A stretch of 64,000 nt of DNA from Candidatus Saccharimonadota bacterium (GCA_017513905.1 JAFWMR010000010.1:1-64000); one strand, 5' to 3'; shown: positions 25,701 through 37,627, numbered from the stretch's first letter. Numbers and translations: made by a program. The notes: generated by a model from the letters alone, not told the origin.

Positions 25701-26873
25701 TTAATCATTTTCTATCTTCTGCAATTTACGATAATAATAATCCCTGCGGTTATCATCTATCACCTTTCGAACAGACTTAGCCGCATTTGGACAATATTTC
25801 TCAAGATGAGCCAAAAGTGGTAGTTCGTATTGCATACATTCTTCTTCGTATTTGTCAGGACTATGAATATAAAACGGGCCCATCCCGGCTTCTAATGGCA
25901 ATCCAGCTATTTTAGCCATGCCGCGCTTAATAAAGTAGTCTGTTGCAGACTCTGGATATCCAAGCATTTTGCCAAGCTCTCGAGTCTTCGAACCAATTTG
26001 ACGTTCCGCCGTAGATTTATCAAATAAATCTTTAGCGCCATCCACGCTAACTCTATCTTTACCAAAAATCAAAAGATCCCCAAACGCCGTCTGCTCAAGG
26101 CCCAACCTATCAACGGCCGCCCTGATGTCCTCGACATGTTCAGGCGAGCATATCAACGCTCCAGCCTGTTTTATGCCAACAGTCACACCGGTCAAATCAG
26201 CCAATTCATAACCATCAAACGTACCTTCTTCGACTCTACTATCTAGCTCAGCAAGTACTCGGCTTACATCCTCACGAAGAGGAGCAATATCAAACTTAGC
26301 AGCCCTTCTAATCTCGCTCGTTCTAGACATTTCTAACGCCAAAGCCGCCTTCTTTTCTTCGCGTCGGAGAGCTTCAGATCCTTCTTTATTTAGCTCGTCA
26401 AAATTCTCATAGTCATTCGCAGCCAGTGTATTCTGACGCCAACGATTACGCACACTTAAATATTTTGGATTAGAAAGCATACGCCAATCTCCATATTCCT
26501 CCACAACTTTCCGCAATAATGCATCTTTATCACTAGACCCTTCGTTAGCAATTTCTTTTCCAGTAAATTTTCCACGCGCCTGTATTCCTAAGGCCCCAAA
26601 TTCACCCAACCTATCAATATATTCATATATTGTCTCACCGACCTCTGGATCAACCCCAACGCCATCATTCTCATAAATATCCGATGGGTAGTCGCCAGAT
26701 TTTAACACTACATTGTCGTCTGAATCAACCGGCTGTTCCACATCTGGCGAAACATTATCTTCACCGTTAAACTCAACACCAGAAAGAGTATTCCAAACAT
26801 CGAAATCCGTTCCAGATTGTTCGTTCGTTTCAAGGTGTTTATCCGCCCCTGAACGAGAAGCAAACTCACTCAT
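25701..26873 (-). CDS. Unknown acidic protein of 390 residues
   Basis: No family was recognised. The first 95 residues are acidic and probably disordered. The remainder is mixed alpha/beta with an Arg-, Ala- and Glu-rich helix near residues 165-190 and a C-terminal segment YIHSPDKYEEECMQYELPLL that looks structured. TGCTATAAT upstream gives a leader of about 15 bases with GGAGG. rmuC follows 24 bases later, so the two are probably cotranscribed. Confidence 0.65.
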   Translation of the reverse strand: MSEFASRSGADKHLETNEQSGTDFDVWNTLSGVEFNGEDNVSPDVEQPVDSDDNVVLKSGDYPSDIYENDGVGVDPEVGETIYEYIDRLGEFGALGIQARGKFTGKEIANEGSSDKDALLRKVVEEYGDWRMLSNPKYLSVRNRWRQNTLAANDYENFDELNKEGSEALRREEKKAALALEMSRTSEIRRAAKFDIAPLREDVSRVLAELDSRVEEGTFDGYELADLTGVTVGIKQAGALICSPEHVEDIRAAVDRLGLEQTAFGDLLIFGKDRVSVDGAKDLFDKSTAERQIGSKTRELGKMLGYPESATDYFIKRGMAKIAGLPLEAGMGPFYIHSPDKYEEECMQYELPLLAHLEKYCPNAAKSVRKVIDDNRRDYYYRKLQKIEND

Positions 26874-26972
26874 ATTACCTCCAATATAAACTATATTATA
26901 GCATAATAACTAAGCACTGTTAGTTTTTACAACATCAAGCCAGATTAAAAGCACGTATGATATAATTCAAAT

Positions 26973-27971
26973 ATGTATGCTAGCTTCACAAAATTCTTAA
27001 ACGAGAAAGACCATATATCAATCATCCAAGCAGAAAATCCCGATGGAGATTCCCTTGGTGCGGCAATCGCATTAGACTATCTAATTTCTCTTATCAATCC
27101 TAAAATTGAAATTTCTCTCTACTGTCCAGTCGACATTCCCAAATATCTTCGATATTTTACCGACTGGTCCCGTGTTACTAACGAGTTCGATTGGAAAGCC
27201 GACGGTTATATCATTGTTGATACGGCCGCAGAAATTTTATTATCTAAGCTGCTCGATGATTCCGCAATTAAAAACCGTCTCTACACAAACCCGATCTTAG
27301 TACTCGATCACCACGAAACACCAGATGATCTCAATTTTGAGCATACATCTATCATCGAATCACTTCCGGCTTGCTGCAGTCTCATCTATAAAATTGCCAA
27401 AGACCAGAACCTGAAAATCGATCAAAACGTCGCAAAAAATCTCATATATGGCATATCGTCTGATACGCTTGGGCTCACTTCCGCATCAACTAATCCAGAG
27501 ACTTTCCGTACAATTGCTGATTTATTAGAGATCAGTTCACTCAACATCGCCGACCTTGAAGAAGCTCGCCGCGAATTCATGAAAAAATCTCCTCGCATTC
27601 TCAGCTACAAAGCAGACCTCATCAAACGCATCGAATATTCGCTCGATGGCATCATCGCTACAGTCCATATCCCATGGGATGATATTGCCGAATTTTCCGA
27701 TGAATACAATCCTAATGTTCTTATTCTAGAAGAACTAAGGCTTGTAGAAGGCGTCAAGGTCGCAGTTGCAGTTAAAACTTATCCGGACGGCAAAATCACC
27801 GGCAAAATCCGCACAAGTGTGCCTATAGCTGACCAAATTGCCGGATATTATGGTGGCGGCGGACATCCATATGCTGCGGGTTTCCGTACCTACGATATAT
27901 CATACGAAGACGTCATTCATGATCTAGTCGAAATAGTGCCTAGTTTAATCGCTACAGCAGAGAAAGAATAA
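26973..27971 (+). CDS. DHH/DHHA1 phosphoesterase (NrnA-like)
   Basis: A 332-residue phosphoesterase of the nanoRNase/pAp or cyclic-dinucleotide type. Motifs are NPDGDSLGAA, VDTAA, the hallmark LDHHETP, GISSDT and the C-terminal DHHA1 motif GGGGHPYAAGF. The His that normally starts the first metal motif appears replaced by Ala20. Extended -10 TGATATAAT ends 6 bases before the ATG: a leaderless mRNA. cysS follows after 5 bases. Confidence 0.88.
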   Translation: MYASFTKFLNEKDHISIIQAENPDGDSLGAAIALDYLISLINPKIEISLYCPVDIPKYLRYFTDWSRVTNEFDWKADGYIIVDTAAEILLSKLLDDSAIKNRLYTNPILVLDHHETPDDLNFEHTSIIESLPACCSLIYKIAKDQNLKIDQNVAKNLIYGISSDTLGLTSASTNPETFRTIADLLEISSLNIADLEEARREFMKKSPRILSYKADLIKRIEYSLDGIIATVHIPWDDIAEFSDEYNPNVLILEELRLVEGVKVAVAVKTYPDGKITGKIRTSVPIADQIAGYYGGGGHPYAAGFRTYDISYEDVIHDLVEIVPSLIATAEKE

Positions 27972-27976
27972 AAATA

Positions 27977-29329
27977 ATGAAACTATACAATACTGCAAGC
28001 AAAAAAATTGAAAAATTTCAGCCATCTAATCCAAATGATGTCAAGATATACACTTGTGGCCCAACCGTTTATTCAGCACCACACATCGGCAATTTTGCCG
28101 CCTATATCTACTGGGATCTTCTTATCCGCACCCTCAAAGCAAACGGATACACCATTCGGCGTGTTCTTAATCTCACCGACGTTGGCCACCTTACATCTGA
28201 TGGAGACACAGGCGAAGACAAACTTGAAAAAGGCGCTAAACGTGAAGGTAAAACCGTCTGGGAAGTCGCTGATTACTACATCAAAACTTTTAAAGATGGC
28301 TTCAAAAAATTAGGCCTCATCGAACCAACTAAATGGGCGCGCGCTACTGACTACATAGAACAATCCGAAGCACTCGTCGAAAAACTTATCGAAAACAACT
28401 TCACTTACGAAACCGCCGACGGGATTTATTACGACACTTCTAAGTTTTCTAATTATGCCGACTTTGCCAACCTCGATCTAGAAAACCTCAAAGCCGGAGC
28501 GCGCGTAGCTTATTCTGACGAAAAGAGGAACCCCTCTGATTTTGCAGTCTGGAAGTTTATTAAACCAGGCGAAGACCACGCTATGCGTTGGGACTTTCTT
28601 GGCCGCCCAGGCTACCCTGGATGGCACCTAGAATGTTCGTCCATTATCCACACAGAACTCGGCGAGCCCATCGATATTCACACTGGCGGAGTAGACCATA
28701 TCCCAGTGCACCATACCAACGAGATCGCCCAAACCTACGGCGCCTACAACGAGAGTCTTGCTCACACATGGCTTCATTGTAACTTCATCACTATAGACGG
28801 CAAAAAGATTTCAAAATCACTTGGCAACATTATCACATTGGAAGATATCGAAGCAAAAGGTTATTCCGTATTTGACTACAAGCTCTGGCTCTATCAAGGC
28901 CACTATAAAGCAGAGCGAAATTTCACATGGGATGATCTCGAGTCTGCTAAAAACCGTCGTCTTTCTTGGCGTAACAAAATCGCTTTGCTTTATCAGACAA
29001 AAACCAAACCAGAAACAATTCCAGATTTTAAAGAACAATTACTGGAAAAACTGAGTGATGATCTCAACTCAGCCGCAGCTTTTGCCTATGTTGACGCTTC
29101 TACAGATCAGATAGCTATCGAAGATTGGAAATATATAAGCGAGCTCTTCGGTTTAAACCTTATACCTGATGATTTGACCAACAAAGTAATACAAAGAATT
29201 CATCAACGTAACGATGCTAGAGACAAAAAAGATTGGGCAATCGCCGATCAAATCCGCGACGACTTGCTCAAAGACGGTGTCTCACTACTCGATACATCAA
29301 GCGGCACGTATTGGCAATTAACTAAATAA
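27977..29329 (+). CDS. cysS: Cysteinyl-tRNA synthetase
   Basis: Class I synthetase of 450 residues that charges tRNA-Cys. The zinc-site Cys in YTCGPTVY, the HIGN form of the HIGH motif, WHLECSS, DIHTGGVDHIPVHHTNE and KISKSLGN are visible, so the catalytic zinc site is kept, in contrast to the lost zinc fingers elsewhere in the window. It is coupled to the DHH gene upstream. Confidence 0.96.
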   Translation: MKLYNTASKKIEKFQPSNPNDVKIYTCGPTVYSAPHIGNFAAYIYWDLLIRTLKANGYTIRRVLNLTDVGHLTSDGDTGEDKLEKGAKREGKTVWEVADYYIKTFKDGFKKLGLIEPTKWARATDYIEQSEALVEKLIENNFTYETADGIYYDTSKFSNYADFANLDLENLKAGARVAYSDEKRNPSDFAVWKFIKPGEDHAMRWDFLGRPGYPGWHLECSSIIHTELGEPIDIHTGGVDHIPVHHTNEIAQTYGAYNESLAHTWLHCNFITIDGKKISKSLGNIITLEDIEAKGYSVFDYKLWLYQGHYKAERNFTWDDLESAKNRRLSWRNKIALLYQTKTKPETIPDFKEQLLEKLSDDLNSAAAFAYVDASTDQIAIEDWKYISELFGLNLIPDDLTNKVIQRIHQRNDARDKKDWAIADQIRDDLLKDGVSLLDTSSGTYWQLTK

Positions 29330-29345
29330 AGCCACCATAACACTA

Positions 29346-29374
29346 TTGCTAAAAATCACCAAATATAGTATAAT
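29346..29374 (+). promoter_or_regulatory. Promoter of the 81-aa membrane protein
   Basis: TTGCTA (29346-29351) and TATAAT (29369-29374) with 17-base spacing. Confidence 0.7.
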
Positions 29375-29415
29375 ATATAAGCCGAGGTAGTCACCAATTT
29401 TAAGGGAGGGATTAG

Positions 29416-29661
29416 ATGAAAATCTTCCTGGGCATCCTGATAGTGTTCGCCGTTATCGCATTACTAGTGTTCGTTTTCATCTGCAAAATGGCAATGGTAA
29501 TGTACCCGTTCATGCATCGAAAGATGTATGGCCCGCCACTCGAATACGAAGAATCATCTTCCGACAACCATGCGACGTTTGCAAAATCGTCAGACAAAGC
29601 CCCTAACAATACACCCAGTCTCTTCGAAACCGTCGTCGACGAAGCCCGTCAAGAAAGATAA
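29416..29661 (+). CDS. Small single-pass membrane protein, unknown
   Basis: An 81-residue protein with one hydrophobic segment (residues about 3-30) and a polar, Ser- and Glu-rich tail. AAGGGAGGG lies 6 bases before the ATG. It has its own promoter and terminator and resembles in layout the other short GGGAGGG genes of the window. No family was recognised. Confidence 0.65.
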   Translation: MKIFLGILIVFAVIALLVFVFICKMAMVMYPFMHRKMYGPPLEYEESSSDNHATFAKSSDKAPNNTPSLFETVVDEARQER

Positions 29662-29697
29662 CCCAAACAGCCCTACCCACACCTCCGCACATTACTA

Positions 29698-29722
29698 ATC
29701 TCCCACGCCGTGGGAGATTTTC
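29698..29722 (+). terminator. Terminator of the 81-aa gene
   Basis: Nine-base-pair stem ATCTCCCAC/GTGGGAGAT with a three-base loop and TTTTCT. Confidence 0.85.
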
Positions 29723-29762
29723 TATATCTTCGCACATGCGTATACCATGATATAATGTTCTT

Positions 29763-30224
29763 ATGGCTACTAAAAAATCAACAAAATCAAAAACAAAATC
29801 TAACACATCGAAAACCACAAGGAGTGCCGCCGTTGATCCAAATTATTGCGGCAAATGTTTTGTCGCTTTAGCCCTAATAATAACAGCTCTACTGTTTGGC
29901 TTATTCTATTACATGGGCCAAGCCAAGACGCATGAAGAAAGCAAACGTCTCGAAGCGTTCGAAACCTTAGCTCGCGCATACATTTATGACAACTACTCAA
30001 AAGAAGGCGTGGAAGTTGCCAACCTTGATAATATAGGTATAACCGAAGATGACGACCTGTATCTCGAATTTACAGTAACAAAATACGAAGAACACATTCC
30101 GGCACTCCACCGCAAACAGCGCATTCATTTCCAGTGCGACGACAACGACCAGCCAAACGCTATAAAAATCGGCTGTGGTTTAGCTACATGGATAGGTGAA
30201 TGGGAAGAAGTTTCTAAAGAATAA
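29763..30224 (+). CDS. Membrane-anchored protein with a basic N terminus, unknown
   Basis: A 153-residue protein: a Lys-, Ser- and Thr-rich N terminus (1-25), a hydrophobic segment at about 31-52, then an acidic domain probably outside the cell with cysteines at FQCDD and GCGLA that may form a disulfide. TATAAT (29751-29756) with a TGA extension ends 6 bases before the ATG, so the mRNA is leaderless. No family was recognised. Confidence 0.65.
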   Translation: MATKKSTKSKTKSNTSKTTRSAAVDPNYCGKCFVALALIITALLFGLFYYMGQAKTHEESKRLEAFETLARAYIYDNYSKEGVEVANLDNIGITEDDDLYLEFTVTKYEEHIPALHRKQRIHFQCDDNDQPNAIKIGCGLATWIGEWEEVSKE

Positions 30225-30258
30225 TAACCCACTCAACGTCCTATGAAATAGTACAGTC

Positions 30259-33028
<2,770 letters not shown>

Positions 33029-33106
33029 TCCATATATTCTAACATTTTTAGCTCAAAAATGAAAACATATGCTATTATATAATAGTATAAGGAATAGGAG
33101 GTCATC
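33029..33106. promoter_or_regulatory. Divergent promoter region between queA and the AI-2E family gene
   Basis: On the minus strand the extended -10 of queA is at 33036-33041. On the plus strand TATAAT at 33078-33083 serves the transporter gene, whose leader carries AGGAGGT. Confidence 0.6.
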
Positions 33107-34228
33107 ATGGCTCGACAGATTGTGGAAATAGAAACCAAAACATTTATACGATTTTGGCTCGTTGTCTTAGGTATAGGCCTAATCCTCTTCTTTATTGTCA
33201 AGGCTTCTGAAGCCTTAGCAATCATCGGCATTGCCGTTCTTCTTGCAGTAGCTATTCGTCCATTAGCCGTAAAGGTAGACAACATCATAGGCACCAAAAC
33301 CCAGGCACGACTCGCTTCCATACTTGCATATATCATAGTCCTTCTCGTCATCGCTTCGGTCGTTGCTGTTATAGCTCCAGTCGTTGCTACCGAATTCGCT
33401 AAGTTCGTTACCACCCTACCAGAAACAGTCAAAAACGCCGACCTATCCACGCTAAACAACATAGCTAAATCAATCGGCATCGAGAACCTATCCGCTCAAA
33501 TCGTTGAATCAACAGAAGACTTTTCGAAAACGATCCTTTCTGGCTTTGGTACAGGAGTCATTTCTGGCATCTCCATACTCGGAGGCCTCATTGGCAAAGC
33601 CGTCATTACTCTCATTCTTACTCTTTTCCTTCTTTTAGATGGACCGAGTCTCATGGATTCGTTATGGACTAAGCTTGGCGCGAAACGTACCAAGAAAGAA
33701 GTAAAAGACGAAAAAGACCCAGACGTTCGCGCCATCACCGAAGCACGTATCATCGTCCGTAAGATGTCGCACGTTATTTCGACTTTCTTCGCTAAGCAAG
33801 TCACTGTCGCCATCATGGACGGATGCTTCACGGCTATCTCGGTTCTTATTTTCTCTTGGATTTTCGGCGTAGGCACACATTTGGCTATTCCAATGGGGCT
33901 AATCACTATGACCTTCTATCTCATCCCAATGTTCGGACAAGTCATCGGTGGCGGTATAGTCACTCTCCTTCTAGCTTTCAATAATCCGCTCATGGCAATC
34001 TTATGGCTCACCGTCTATATTATTTACGCCACCATCGAAGTTAACGGTATTGCACCTAAAATTCAAGGAAACGCGCTCAACCTCCGTCCAGTCATCATCC
34101 TCGTTGCAATGATTATCGGAACTTATATGTTCAGCCTATTTGGCGCCATTATCGCTATACCTATTGCTGGATGCATCAAGGTACTAATCGAAGAATACCC
34201 AACCATACGTGCTATTCGTGCACAGTAG
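33107..34228 (+). CDS. AI-2E family transporter (PF01594-like)
   Basis: A 373-residue membrane protein with seven or eight predicted helices, two N-terminal helices, a long hydrophilic region after them and an elongated helical core. PMGLITMTFYLIPMFGQVIGG, IYATIEVNGIAPKIQG and the terminal SLFGAIIAIPIAG match the family (YdiK, TqsA, Na+/H+ antiporters of this type). The transported substrate cannot be inferred. Confidence 0.88.
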   Translation: MARQIVEIETKTFIRFWLVVLGIGLILFFIVKASEALAIIGIAVLLAVAIRPLAVKVDNIIGTKTQARLASILAYIIVLLVIASVVAVIAPVVATEFAKFVTTLPETVKNADLSTLNNIAKSIGIENLSAQIVESTEDFSKTILSGFGTGVISGISILGGLIGKAVITLILTLFLLLDGPSLMDSLWTKLGAKRTKKEVKDEKDPDVRAITEARIIVRKMSHVISTFFAKQVTVAIMDGCFTAISVLIFSWIFGVGTHLAIPMGLITMTFYLIPMFGQVIGGGIVTLLLAFNNPLMAILWLTVYIIYATIEVNGIAPKIQGNALNLRPVIILVAMIIGTYMFSLFGAIIAIPIAGCIKVLIEEYPTIRAIRAQ

Positions 34229-34296
34229 TATTAGATTTTTATAAGAAAATATGATATAATTTACCCCAAATTTTGCACCTTAAAAGGAGGGGTATC

Positions 34297-35007
34297 ATGG
34301 AATTCTTTGCGATCATAGGCTTAATCACAGTAATCTGGATTATCTACGACCTGACAAAATACATTTTCATCGATTGTCCCCGGCAAATCGAAGAAGAAGA
34401 CCGAATCGCAAACGAAGATATCCAAAACGGTATGCTACCAGAAGAATTCATCTTTGATAGATCGGATGACCAGCTTCACAACAAAGTATTCGATCCAGTA
34501 GAACCCAGTTCAAAGCCGTTCATTGCGCCTATCAACTTTTCGCTCGACAAAATCGGAGCATACGTCCGACTCTACTATCATCTTCTCAGTGTTTATGAAG
34601 ATTCCGTAGAAGAAGATACCGCAGTTCGTACAGCCGTCTATCGCATAGAAATGCTCCGTTGCGAAATTCAAGAGAAAATTTTGACTGCTAGTGAAGATTC
34701 AGACAATGCTTTCCGGCTCGAGCTGCAGAACGCAAGTAATACAATTCTTGCCTACGGCGGCCCGATTATCAACGCGTACGAAAAAGCTCGTGATCTATGC
34801 CTGTCGAAAGAGATACCTACTAGAACTGAAAGACTCAACTGTATCTATAGCGTCCTTGATGCGGAAAAAATCCTATTTCATAATTTCCCAGAAACCAACA
34901 GTTACTATGCAAAGACTGGCGAAACCTATCTCGCCAAAGTCTTCAGCACCAACGAACAAATCGCCAAAACCGCACAAGCCATCAAAAACAGTCAACCGCA
35001 GACTTAA
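34297..35007 (+). CDS. Membrane-anchored helical protein, unknown
   Basis: A 236-residue protein: an N-terminal hydrophobic anchor (1-24) and a helical domain with many Glu, Tyr and Leu residues. The ATG at 34297 lies 6 bases after AAAGGAGGGG; the longer TTG-started frame from 34273 would run through this site and is rejected. TGATATAAT at 34252-34260 provides the promoter, with no clear -35. No family was recognised. Confidence 0.65.
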   Translation: MEFFAIIGLITVIWIIYDLTKYIFIDCPRQIEEEDRIANEDIQNGMLPEEFIFDRSDDQLHNKVFDPVEPSSKPFIAPINFSLDKIGAYVRLYYHLLSVYEDSVEEDTAVRTAVYRIEMLRCEIQEKILTASEDSDNAFRLELQNASNTILAYGGPIINAYEKARDLCLSKEIPTRTERLNCIYSVLDAEKILFHNFPETNSYYAKTGETYLAKVFSTNEQIAKTAQAIKNSQPQT

Positions 35008-35034
35008 AGCCAGCTTCATCCCTCCCCATTCATG

Positions 35035-35054
35035 CCTCCGCCCCCAAGCGGAGG
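35035..35054. terminator. Hairpin between convergent genes
   Basis: CCTCCGC/GCGGAGG with a six-base loop. T runs are poor on both strands, so its terminating strength is uncertain. Confidence 0.5.
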
Positions 35055-35058
35055 TTAC

Positions 35059-35394
35059 TTAAACTCGCTTAATTTTTTCAAACCTCAACGCGACAGAATT
35101 CTCATCCATTGGCTTACCCATCTTTTCGAATGCATCTTTCGTTTTAATCTCATCGTCTTCTTCGGCTACCTCCGCCATAAATCTGCACGCACCAAACTCA
35201 TTCAAAGCAAACACTTCAACATTTGGATTTTGCTTTATTTGTGCAAACATCTTTTTTGCGCGACTCGTTCCGAAATACACATTCCCGTCCACTTCTGCCG
35301 CCTTATCGAGCGGACGCACATGTGGCTGATTATCTTCCACTGTCGCCAAATACCACACGCCAGATAGAGCGTCAACGATCTCTGAATTATCCAT
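35059..35394 (-). CDS. Pyridoxamine 5'-phosphate oxidase-like flavin-binding protein
   Basis: A 111-residue split-barrel protein related to PNPOx: LATVEDNQPHVRPLDKA, GNVYFGTSRAKKMF and a C-terminal FEKIKRV strand. It is shorter than enzymes that make pyridoxal phosphate, so a small FMN- or F420-dependent redox role is more likely. GGAGG precedes the ATG. Confidence 0.85.
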   Translation of the reverse strand: MDNSEIVDALSGVWYLATVEDNQPHVRPLDKAAEVDGNVYFGTSRAKKMFAQIKQNPNVEVFALNEFGACRFMAEVAEEDDEIKTKDAFEKMGKPMDENSVALRFEKIKRV

Positions 35395-35481
35395 AGAACC
35401 TCCAACTTCAAAACCATAAAATTTTAAGGTTTCATTTATTTATCGTTTATATAATGTATATTATAAACAAGGAATCAGAAA

Positions 35482-36150
35482 ATGAGAATATTATACGTAG
35501 AAGACGAACAGCTATTAGCCGACGCCGTTACACATTTATTAGAAAAGGCCAGCATTAATGTTGATTGGGCCAAAGACGGAGAAGAAGGTCTCGACCTCGC
35601 CAAAAAACCAATCTATGATGCGATTGTCTTAGACATCATGCTTCCGAAAATGTCTGGTTTAGAAATTTTAGAAATCATCCGCAAACACGGCATTAAAACA
35701 CCAGTCATTATGCTATCAGCGCTAAGTGAGGTGGAAGATAAAGTCAAAGGCCTAGAAATCGGCGCTGACGATTATCTCGCCAAGCCATTCAAGACCAAAG
35801 AACTCATCGCAAGGCTAAACGCTTTGACTCGCCGCCCAGCTCTGCGCGAATCCAAAACGCTAAAATACGAAGATCTAGAGCTTGATCCAGATAATCGTTC
35901 TGTAAATGGTATGCCACTTACCGAAAAAGAAACTGAAATCCTTGAAATGCTTATCAAGTCAGGCGATAAAACCGTTCAGAAAGACTATATTCTCGCCCAT
36001 GTTTGGGGCGCCGACATGATGGCCGAAGACAATTATGTCGAAGTCTACATGTCATATCTCCGCAAAAAACTTAAAACGCTAAAGTCTAAGGTCGAAATAA
36101 AGACTATTCGCGGCCTCGGCTATAAGCTCATGACGAAAAGCGACAGATAA
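35482..36150 (+). CDS. OmpR-family response regulator
   Basis: A 222-residue two-domain regulator. The receiver has the acidic pair in VEDE, the phosphorylated Asp51 in VLDIMLP, and Lys in AKPF. The winged-helix domain contains LTEKETEILEML and VYMSYLRKKL...IRGLGYKL. The histidine kinase follows after 23 bases with its own -10. It is the only two-component system in the window. Confidence 0.95.
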   Translation: MRILYVEDEQLLADAVTHLLEKASINVDWAKDGEEGLDLAKKPIYDAIVLDIMLPKMSGLEILEIIRKHGIKTPVIMLSALSEVEDKVKGLEIGADDYLAKPFKTKELIARLNALTRRPALRESKTLKYEDLELDPDNRSVNGMPLTEKETEILEMLIKSGDKTVQKDYILAHVWGADMMAEDNYVEVYMSYLRKKLKTLKSKVEIKTIRGLGYKLMTKSDR

Positions 36151-36173
36151 TTTCACTTTGTTATAATAAAACC

Positions 36174-37127
36174 ATGTTTAGAAAACTCAGAAATCATTTC
36201 ATATTAATCAATCTTGCGACGACATCTTTCATCTTAATCGCAGCGTTTTCTAGCATCTATATCGTCGCAAAAAATTCCTCTGATACGCGTCGCCCCATTC
36301 CTATCGAAATAAATTTTGAAGAGTCTACCGACAAACAAGAAATTAAATTCCGTCAAATCATGGAAGAGCGTATCATCGCTGACCGCGAGGTTTCGCTAAA
36401 GTCACTCTTGGTTACACTAATTATTATCGGTGTAGCAGTAGAAATAGTCGTCGCAATTTTTTCCTATCTTTTCGCCGAGCAAGCCATCAAACCAGTTAAA
36501 ACTGCATACGAAACTCAAAAAATTTTTATCGCCAATGCGTCGCACGAGATAAAGACGCCTGTCGCCGCAATCAAGGCAAACTTAGAAGCCGCCGACTTGA
36601 GCGAAGAGAATCACTGGATCAAAAACATCGAAATCGAAGCCGACAAAATTGAAACCCTAAATCTTGCCCTGCTACGCTTGGCAAAAACCGATGCAGTACA
36701 AGAAACGCTTTTCGTCGAAGAGTTCGATCTAAAACGCACTACGAGCGGCATAGTTTCATCCTTCTCTTCGCGCATTAAACAAAAGGGAATCAAGCTAAAA
36801 AACAATGCTGTAAGCAAAAAGATTAAGCTAAACCGTAGCGACTTCAAAGAAATCTTCGAAATCCTATTAGACAACGCCATCAAATATTGTGACAAATCAA
36901 TCGACATTACAGTCACGTCAAAAACCTTGACCATCACAAATGACGGCACGACAATTCCGAACGATAAAATCTCTCACGTGTTCGATCGTTTCTATCAAGT
37001 CGACAAAACCAGCTCTGGCTCAGGCCTAGGGCTCGCAATCGCCGACTCGCTCGCCAAAAGGAACAATTGGCAACTCACTGCCAAGTCGAATAACAACTCC
37101 ACTACATTTGAGTTATATTTCGCATAA
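36174..37127 (+). CDS. Sensor histidine kinase
   Basis: A 317-residue kinase. Transmembrane helices at about 10-32 and 78-100 enclose an extracellular loop of only about 45 residues, so it may sense the envelope rather than bind a large ligand. The phosphorylated His124 lies in NASHEIKTPV; ATP-binding motifs are LLDNAIKYC and GSGLGLAI. TGTTATAAT (36159-36167) ends 6 bases before the ATG: leaderless. Confidence 0.94.
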   Translation: MFRKLRNHFILINLATTSFILIAAFSSIYIVAKNSSDTRRPIPIEINFEESTDKQEIKFRQIMEERIIADREVSLKSLLVTLIIIGVAVEIVVAIFSYLFAEQAIKPVKTAYETQKIFIANASHEIKTPVAAIKANLEAADLSEENHWIKNIEIEADKIETLNLALLRLAKTDAVQETLFVEEFDLKRTTSGIVSSFSSRIKQKGIKLKNNAVSKKIKLNRSDFKEIFEILLDNAIKYCDKSIDITVTSKTLTITNDGTTIPNDKISHVFDRFYQVDKTSSGSGLGLAIADSLAKRNNWQLTAKSNNNSTTFELYFA

Positions 37128-37265
37128 ATAGCGAGCGGGGAGATAGTCTCGTCTCCGTCGGCGTACCGCAGGTTACGACCGAGGTCCGGCAAGCGCCTCG
37201 CCCGTGACGACGGGCCGAGGCGACTTGCGTCCGACGGAACGAGCTATCGACCACAAGCGAGCTAT
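37128..37265. ncRNA. GC-rich element with a predicted three-way-junction RNA fold, no known family
   Basis: Nested complementary segments: ATAGC/GCTAT (37128-37132 with 37261-37265), GATAG/CTATC, CTCGT/ACGAG and TCCGTCGG/CCGACGGA (37154-37161 with 37231-37238) form a long closing helix. Inside are two hairpins: CGTACC with GG(T)TACG at 37162-37177, and GCAAG, GCCTCG, CCCGT with ACGGG, CGAGGC, CTTGC at 37189-37228. Composition is far more GC-rich than its surroundings. AGCGAGC is repeated at both edges (37130-37136, 37256-37262). No clear promoter or T-run terminator, so strand is open; a mobile repeat is the alternative. Confidence 0.55.
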
Positions 37266-37322
37266 ACTCCGCACATCAGAGTTTGGCAAGAACAACGATA
37301 TCAAACATGCTATAATGGGATT

Positions 37323-37562
37323 ATGATTAGAGTGTTCACAACCCCAACTTGCGTCTACTGCCACGCTCTTATGGACTGGCTAGATGACCAAAACATTAAA
37401 TACAAAGAAATTGATGCCACCACATCAGACGAGGCCATCAAACTCGGGATTTCTAGCGTCCCAGTCACAATCGTAACTAACGCCGACGGCGAAGAAATCG
37501 CCAAAATCGTCGGCTTCGATCGTCCCGCCCTCAAGAAAGCCATCAAGAAACTAGCTTTGTAA
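37323..37562 (+). CDS. Glutaredoxin-like protein
   Basis: A 79-residue thioredoxin-fold protein with the active site TPTCVYCH (CxxC) and the cis-Pro motif SSVPVTIV, ending in a helix. It is likely a NrdH- or glutaredoxin-type disulfide reductase. TATAAT (37311-37316) with TGC extension ends 6 bases before the ATG: leaderless. Confidence 0.9.
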   Translation: MIRVFTTPTCVYCHALMDWLDDQNIKYKEIDATTSDEAIKLGISSVPVTIVTNADGEEIAKIVGFDRPALKKAIKKLAL

Positions 37563-37592
37563 CTATATAATAATCACAGATATTGTCAAGTC

Positions 37593-37621
37593 TTCAAAAA
37601 CAGTTGCGATTTCCTTATAAT
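37593..37621 (+). promoter_or_regulatory. Promoter of the 83-aa gene
   Basis: TATAAT at 37616-37621 with a weak -35 TTCAAA at 37593-37598, 17 bases apart. Predicted start at 37628. Confidence 0.5.
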
Positions 37622-37627
37622 GAAATT

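Noticed and set aside
37173-37364. Minus-strand frame of 63 residues across the structured element
   Set aside because: No ribosome-binding site; it results from the GC-rich palindromic sequence and overlaps the glutaredoxin gene.
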